NCBI GenBank assembly: GCA_947470005.1
Contig: CANISA010000012.1
Span: forward strand, 1-13,814
Direction: 5' to 3'
DNA: 13,814 nucleotides
Origin: Legionellaceae bacterium
GTDB lineage: Bacteria > Pseudomonadota > Gammaproteobacteria > Legionellales > Legionellaceae
The stretch's first letter is position 1. Each line of letters starts with the position of its first letter. The notes beneath the pieces were generated by a model. It was not told where the DNA came from and searched no databases. It saw only the letters and a list, made by a program, of their open reading frames with translations. Of this stretch, positions 12,301-13,814 are shown one piece after another. The translations under genes and the position numbers were made by a program.

Positions 12301-12378
12301 AAAAGTCGGTTCGCAAGGTTCTGTAAAATGATCAGTTCACCCTTTGGAAAAACCGGAGGACCCCAAAAACCCGGATGA
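319..12378 (+). CDS. Giant (4019 aa) DUF3638-type NTPase/helicase-like protein with N-terminal His/Cys domain; candidate secreted effector
   Basis: One unbroken reading frame; start ATG 319 has a weak GAGA Shine-Dalgarno six bases upstream. No signal peptide or membrane segment is evident. Residues ~1-300 carry GHAMIYEF (His121), IYNSGAG and SGTCAQRS (Cys241), possibly a thiol peptidase. Residues ~300-2040 are mostly helical with no recognised domain. Residues ~2050-2760 match the DUF3638 core in order: LLRPRQ (2061-2066), a Walker A-like MGGGKSK with Lys2096, DEVH Walker B (2230-2233), LSGTPSN (2532-2538), LIDISATFAGISN (from 2599), AHTVGTDLK (2679-2687) and QGAMRMREL (2709-2717). DUF3638 proteins are large SF2-like ATPases, mainly fungal and protist, of unknown reaction. 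Residues ~2881-2910 are an acidic coiled coil, ~3355-3920 look like helical repeats, and 3939-3992 hold a duplicated KDQLAEVKAAAGE peptide before a basic end. The family match is strong; peptidase activity and secretion are inferences. Confidence 0.9.
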   Translation: MPINISLAAHILLDSELNGRFGVQGNTFMNTVSYFNAYFEQRSLSPDETLNQENLSQLQHLNVIMTQLVENERQIEAFNRSTRNPASLSDFIGTLTAQIIATTSGQQLLLPGGWLGRTVGHAMIYEFTRNEQGELLFSIYNSGAGIRFHEKHTTRDKTHFFPVKTYKIPAKIDSNELHLLVARLITPQTLNNNPAKQITYDAKVIYHSIEESMPFLHGESVLVSESITKPITTSGQISGTCAQRSIHQMLKVCFDTLPHYQRFILDFKMHALREFIAEHPAPRSIEINQMLQMAIENNLKILQEPALFDEGDGTKEQLTAELISLKGTLQERSATRPREDRAPLPRTIPDEYTIGTTQIRTAEGNGPIAHSLYPIHPDFSLQEGKISLVEQVQSLLAYCQQQHVDDPLWVIQQIESIMIHLPLPQNEQSMRECIPLYAETQDMGQVEELMIAINELRNVYQTTVKNSLGANTVPTTLVTHASFLAIYDYLDTLNAGSKSLPLFHDEIRSSVSTFVDGLKFSPHIASHHPAYDLRFKQLVAFYPSLTVQQESPLEHYQRLLETEPDLKALIQAAYDASPDKVPEKKERTLVENKWLELYFLFKQIDEDGNLVSGSPLDKETFKPLTDKLNQAIRMEQFVAANANILFQTTAIPRVKLSFDLDPLIKFHSAITDGKQQHAWQNQTRLESYPFQLQYKKSKSEDSTAYSPIDVLLADAPDYNGSRKKKTSNKIQIEQAHPISRDLYHLRTIQNSQIQLTLDYFISSIELLANPEIQRYVQANLMEPGVLCSTLNKDSQAFLKSFDAFIAQGLTHYVDQKGQMTETSLYFLQLSTAVNYYMAEYDTRKDPLYGIRLAHDQELINQTIASTANTSLLLQLHRSRFVNLVKQNQRTDGGIPLAQLTEALTSLFYLQSNNTSQESLEIIANYDFNQSERQFADLLRVYHNQNPVALTNAIKTIACTSLGITNPDEHVMEGTYPIFTLTDSLSGIFYTIQAQEGQLFNANNLRYSEMPLELRNHPTLEHLQLDQEKMCFISMDKRTIEWTNGRVRLTRNQHNSDALQSIQKIWKIKDQDAWYQYEAPVSWRSKPLPPYLTDASADSWANGTDAFIAQNNQPCFYLSQTTDAPVERYHAPLRRLAQLDEVDPGALHLLTSKASLPPSFYSFENPEFIQVTRDNANPTNGRVFLPRYGLSFHLHEDQLSLDHTDFKLEAVAKPWFKPEVAQITLRDKEDNEQCIIPIQRFYLNEDTRQVDGHEYQFTHDTTAIIAKEKVNAMKKSKQWRYLHSESSITYTLVNGVPQTNNAAEALYLAYIYLATHETDKAWDILTDISKRFPLTGNEHELTYLSWIVNALPCMLSATSEQANLQSTRVSACQLKALALLTDFLAEGKKPDIPRASSIDPTHLNGVYQQANLKEVQSFYDNLSSTIELSYSKLIDKLRDHTHETFMLSETESKSLLTYYYKHLSGNTPPTPHGTLGYEWRRLTLKTLLTEQDKLDSMRSAGQALPPGLEKRFSEVGEKLAEEVQIMGQKTILERSTVDLNLERQKPTLYTSVSEQAKSALLSLSSYISLEDEDLPQKYTDAMAKLSSSISEEDFYTNVKIYLKIAFNKQSCGLVALSIDPETSDTQTLLAAIKKIKFSDRPNENTQMQSRMEHLDIIIAFEKKLYYLDNLKQTIHKIEPLTGKHSFDALLYDCESTHSFKFFADRARLQDIVDRTGRTPINHPLTAHRKTLRDFCVKYLAGHRHTPFHKQDTLIPYLTQILYLTLESGPEFQQRYSQSSSLNFDNLHHLLRANEAAPIDVLGPKDVFSTLLATTTDILQELRDRTPKHPPISTKPSHSDDTQCLAERLPHLPEELKERLLGDYAKAELKYQQALEEGRANPEKLELTVGESLHACILTQREISKNALQSVDIRQALLKEATRYRDELSQRLEPDWRDISAYANRFIDETLKTQVAAGQKHRITPQDLRKAYFHADTAHYIELTGLSADDVATLHEKIHATMLLEVNHQHASRLQKALEKIPPTGTPDPIQLAQISTLLMTKNLPEAASDPAIMLFQYEEDILLRPRQLQAIKNLLSTPIDPNVFNASIEKVIMGGGKSKVILPLLAQKKANGTNLVIMEVPRALLATNHIDLFQTSQRLFGQKAFCFEFNRDDDCSPQRLEEIHQQFCDISTHKNYLVTTGESMQSLELKAVELLRAGPKDESQRPEWEEQVYWANKISELLKQRGDAVIDEVHQGLLHKKKLNYTLGEPLSIDRSLIDRAVNLYIFINTIQPETGITLSERVKNEWGELNMPQFLGELLTNTQSPLKQSLSVLYNLYGETFVVDELRAYFNNEKEPSFLSGLDHDLKNTLAFYKEQLQLLPQTLNRQYKVQYGPSKLGNKSTANRALAIPYSANDKPNERSRFGNALETLNYSIQSLFIEGLNRELVESMFVQWQQEARFEFIEGIYDHLEDTPTAKKVVEYLSGTGFKSLGGLDTKNRLQMEELLLCIRQKPVFLARALSHDILPQITTEPAILHSDAYNHVSLYRSTQGLSGTPSNHTTFHQGLAFNAFTSLGSDGYIQALIKHKQTPIHVIEFTQLKPYLEALLQKASVGENLHALIDISATFAGISNLEVTQALAEVYASNPALKYILYFNEADVLCAYSIQQRTTVVLASSSPGEINKQLQCTPNERFTYYDQAHTVGTDLKQAPSASALCLVDEKTQTQNFLQGAMRMRELSENQSIQMVVPPSMAGQALEDMLETMRSNEKSQILNDNFYATVAKLHNVMRDHALQRIASLDDRDIRTKQLYMSVFDAYFVDVQQGDLFAEYGSIYAMQKPGELLEQLILTLTQEWDAHTKTLSLPCTEEDRASLQQKLQKVVEISLPHCPELVKSPLHNNQGKEVEVEAEKEQEMKKEIEQLAQQETKTAYVTEETYVPWNDHLLSQFIKQGRLLQTFGTPQIAELNSACNTGDEAKPLFSPALMMTTNYSTVYKHQQKDGVINSKLKPIHIILYRLGEEGLSSVLVSNQEAAELIPLLDKPGHQGPPHVWLSTTQHTSLAGHPPEDLLFREDYHAHLEQIRYFSGNFVELLKQPTPYLWLTQGTEEKLDYFKKNIMPYRRTEDMQFGRLKHLLLTPEPGFDYMDEHAFSDLTTVHWAKKYPKALPAELATYSHLAKAIRHANQTFHTLAGLSKPIPPTFLSERARTHYQAHQAKLDQLTVLLGKIQSMSPDQQLIDVIDSTELLRLEAFLGINVNVLKTMHQIDSATPKEAISYQALNLELLTSLAQSPYIGDKTKPESLLQTMSDAQEAAPNLDDLPVLTTTAIPSTLELEIAPAIRQQHEWARRARDATTYVEFRGVINEADATGALYEKPLVQNLIDNPKFPQSLFRQLLKNPKAPVAFLNEVLSSAHDDDRLAILQHPGLPYDIYRTIINHPDLSEAVYSAAVQHNHFKSIKAELFADISTISPEHIKSLMQHAKPPLNSTEIDTLLSKNHWPQDVLTTLLSTQNDLTRDQAVRIAVLATTPETIDRLLLHPKENALIFTDSDFADCLFNPARALPSTETSLQLLGSQDLTPEFMSRYLTSPRLIEPLTQDSVKANFIRAIKKHEDWFVYTTAENDTLMVDLFGPFIIKYYRQLSDQLGSDHPLFTDLLRRNSTNRLADNALAVIAENNPEECIKQLLRTDPITNSLGEKTFIMILTKLSGLSYLSTKITPASMIQFFIQQMDSASKRTAFFSFAPQILVMMRALNPDGLKQILNKVLTTTELQHILSAVIKNARFYEPVSDDMIEPIIQHSTFNAETAGLIIMNPVKISSSTALTLIKHPVCTLDLLLKLRSRVSIEDRPLIIEPLKTLLSERPPVDKKEIIMQYLDQPNRENVEFICDHLSPDEEILQKIIKVNYSEKTCLTLYQYMGKHNLDMPSIRDHIIKYTKDDSIRSKLVHSRQPINHEAQSVEVIPKPTMKDQLAEVKAAAGELEQTDLSENAALQANPKLPTMKDQLAEVKAAAGESEQTETKSRFARFCKMISSPFGKTGGPQKPG
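12133..12296 (+). repeat. Two near-identical 62-base repeats at the 3' end of the giant gene
   Basis: Copies at 12133-12194 and 12235-12296 differ at three of 62 bases, with a 102-base (34-codon) period. They encode PTMKDQLAEVKAAAGELEQT and the same peptide with Leu changed to Ser, at residues 3939-3958 and 3973-3992. The 14 residues between the copies are not repeated. Near identity at the DNA level points to a recent duplication, and the Glu-rich helical peptide lies within 81 residues of the C-terminus. Confidence 0.9.
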
Positions 12379-12403
12379 GCCAAGACCGGAGAGGTACTTT
12401 TTT
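12370..12403 (+). terminator. Weak possible terminator after the giant gene
   Basis: A short GC-rich imperfect inverted repeat (CCCGG near 12370-12374 against CCGG at 12386-12389, with a possible outer ACC/GGT extension interrupted by GAGA) is followed by six T at 12398-12403. The stem is short, interrupted and begins inside the last codons. It is placed where a terminator is expected between convergent genes, but the structure is marginal. Confidence 0.2.
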
Positions 12404-12419
12404 GTTGATGCCCGTTCAC

Positions 12420-12598
12420 TGTCAATCAGCGTCCAAAACTGCCCCCCCCTCCGCCACTCAATATGACTTCCATTTGCTCAGTTAATTACGGGTTTTGAAT
12501 CGATAACTGTCGTTGCCGGTTTCGATGATGTCACAATGGTGCGTTACTCGATCCAACATTGAAGTGGTCATTTTTTTGTCAACAAAGACCGTCCTTCC
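12420..12598 (-). mobile_element. IS21-family insertion sequence remnant (istB-side end)
   Basis: Only about 180 bases of the element remain: the end of an istB gene, a short trailer with a run of eight C (12442-12449), and a presumed terminus. On the + strand the terminus reads TGTCAATCAGCGTCCAAAA from 12420, which fits the TG...CA ends of IS21 elements. The rest of istB and all of istA are missing; the sequence on the other side is the sensor kinase gene. The inner boundary cannot be fixed exactly and lies somewhere around 12570-12600. The element cannot be mobile. Confidence 0.7.
12482..12598 (-). pseudogene. istB: IstB-type transposition helper ATPase, C-terminal fragment
   Basis: The reverse strand, ending at TAA (12482-12484), reads DKKMTTSMLDRVTHHCDII followed by ETGNDSYRFKTRN. 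This is the characteristic C-terminus of IstB, the AAA+ helper protein of IS21 transposition (pattern ..TT.(L/M)LDR.(T/L)HH...(I/E)..G.SYR.K). The frame also reads TVFV just before this, which suits the WP.VF.D segment of IstB, but the similarity fades beyond about 12598. The Walker motifs and DnaC-like core are absent, so this is a dead fragment. It overlaps the kinase stop codon in a different frame. Confidence 0.8.
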
Positions 12599-13814
12599 GA
12601 ATGCGCTCTTATTTCTGCAAAAAATGGGCTCAAATCAGTTCGTCCCCCCTTTTGAATAAAAAAATCTATCTCTGACGACACGTCCACTCTCAAATCTGTT
12701 ACTAATACTGCTGTATTTAAAGCAATACTCATGCGAGAACGGGATTCTTTCTTCTCTAATTTTTTTATTTCGACAATTAAATCTAAGCCGTTCATCATCG
12801 GCATCTCATGATCAGTGATGGTTGCTCTAACGGGCATTTTTTTTACAATATCATAAGCAACACGGCCATTTGCAGCACAAATAATACCCCAATGCCCTCT
12901 GCGTTCAATCAAAAAGCCTTGTTGTTGCCAATGGTTAGAGTCAATTAATTTCAACTCTTCAGAGAATGTTAAAGACTCTGGACAAAGCAGTTTGGTCACC
13001 TTTGCAAACAGCATTTTCATACAGAGAAGTGAGTCATCTACTAGCAGAATAATGCCATCTAGCGTTTCCATCGTGGCTAAGTCTGCTAAGCTTTTTTTTC
13101 GCTTATCGCCTAATGAAGACGCTTCCTGTGCAAAAAAACGACTGCTTGGTGCGCGAATAGAAAGCTGGAATGTTGTGCCACATTGTCCGTCTGCTCGATG
13201 CATTACAGCTGACGTCCCTCCTATCGATTCCCAGCTTTCGTAAGCCATTAGTGTCCCTTCACCTCGATTCGTCTCGATCGCTCTAGGCAACTGGACTAGC
13301 GCTCGCTGGGGCATAGCCCTAGTGAAAAAAGTCGTTAATAACTCACCAGGTATGCCACGGCCATTATCAGTTATGTCAACGGTGAGCATTTCAGTTTCAT
13401 ATGCAGATGTAACGTCTATTTGTCTAGCGTCTGCTTGTATTGCATTTCTAATTAAATTCAGTAGAAATTGTTCTAATATATTGATTTTTCTACGTTCGAG
13501 CTGACTATTTGTATCACCAGAGTAAGACAATCCACATTCAGACGTAGTCGCTCGTGTTTTCCGAATAAACGCTTCTAGGCTCACGTCCACGAAGACTTCA
13601 TCACCAGCATCGTCCGAAGGTACCATCAAACTTTGCTCTATTATAGTCTCAGGAAGAAAATCTTCTCGAGTATTACTGCAAAGCTTCAGCCCTTCATTAA
13701 ATAATTCAATAACTTGCGTATCTTTCTCTTTTTGTAAATCATACATTCTCCCTAGTTTTTCAGGAGATAAGTGGATAAACTCTTCTCTGGTATAGCCAAC
13801 ATTGTCTTCCATGA
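12568..13814 (-). CDS. Hybrid sensor histidine kinase/response regulator (5' end outside window)
   Basis: The reverse-strand frame reaches the window edge; the first visible Met (13812-13810) is probably internal, because the residues after it, GYTREEFIHLSPEKL, look like the middle of a PAS domain. Counting from that Met, a HATPase domain spans ~80-220: N-box LLNLIRNAIQA (Asn119, Asn123), G1 DNGRG (149-153) and G2 RGEGTL (183-188). A receiver domain follows: acidic pair DD259-260, phospho-acceptor Asp334 in TDHEMPMMNG, Thr367 and Lys388 (IQKGG). Two oddities: no H-box with a phospho-accepting His is visible between the PAS-like segment and the ATPase, and the spacing from DD260 to Asp334 is about 30 residues longer than in CheY. 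The stop TGA (12570-12568) lies inside an IS21 remnant, so the last ~10 residues are probably not original. The signal sensed and the output are unknown. Confidence 0.85.
   Translation of the reverse strand, partial: MEDNVGYTREEFIHLSPEKLGRMYDLQKEKDTQVIELFNEGLKLCSNTREDFLPETIIEQSLMVPSDDAGDEVFVDVSLEAFIRKTRATTSECGLSYSGDTNSQLERRKINILEQFLLNLIRNAIQADARQIDVTSAYETEMLTVDITDNGRGIPGELLTTFFTRAMPQRALVQLPRAIETNRGEGTLMAYESWESIGGTSAVMHRADGQCGTTFQLSIRAPSSRFFAQEASSLGDKRKKSLADLATMETLDGIILLVDDSLLCMKMLFAKVTKLLCPESLTFSEELKLIDSNHWQQQGFLIERRGHWGIICAANGRVAYDIVKKMPVRATITDHEMPMMNGLDLIVEIKKLEKKESRSRMSIALNTAVLVTDLRVDVSSEIDFFIQKGGRTDLSPFFAEIRAHSEGRSLLTKK

Noticed and set aside
12992..13504. Two + strand frames (83 and 60 codons) opposite the sensor kinase
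   Set aside because: Antisense shadows of conserved HATPase and receiver motifs.

Overview
The window looks like chromosomal DNA of a gammaproteobacterium, probably of the Legionella/Legionellales type that lives in amoebae. This is an inference from three things: one giant modular protein with relatives in eukaryotic microbes, a Glu-rich C-terminal tail of the kind seen on type IV secretion substrates, and an IS21-type remnant. No rRNA or other taxonomic marker is present, so the assignment is tentative.

Layout: (1) Positions 1-151 (+) hold the 3' end of a HAD-superfamily phosphatase gene. (2) Positions 152-318 are a short non-coding gap with a likely sigma-70 -10 box and a 12-base palindrome. 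(3) Positions 319-12378 (+) are one uninterrupted 4019-codon gene. Its core, about residues 2050-2760, matches the DUF3638-type NTPase/helicase-like family best known from very large fungal and protist proteins. It is preceded by an N-terminal domain with conserved-looking His and Cys motifs that could be a thiol peptidase. It is followed by an acidic coiled coil, a long helical-repeat region and a duplicated Glu/Lys-rich tail. (4) Positions 12379-12419 are a short spacer. (5) About 12420-12598 is the 3' remnant of an IS21-family element: the last 32-38 codons of istB plus one presumed terminus. (6) Positions 12568-13814 (-) are the 3' part of a hybrid sensor kinase/response regulator, convergent with the giant gene. 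Its stop codon lies inside the IS remnant.

No shared pathway links these genes. The phosphatase and the giant gene run in the same direction but are separated by a gap with its own promoter-like signal. The kinase is convergent, and its 3' border was evidently rearranged by the insertion element. The centre of interest is the giant protein, a bacterial DUF3638-type enzyme that may be a secreted effector.
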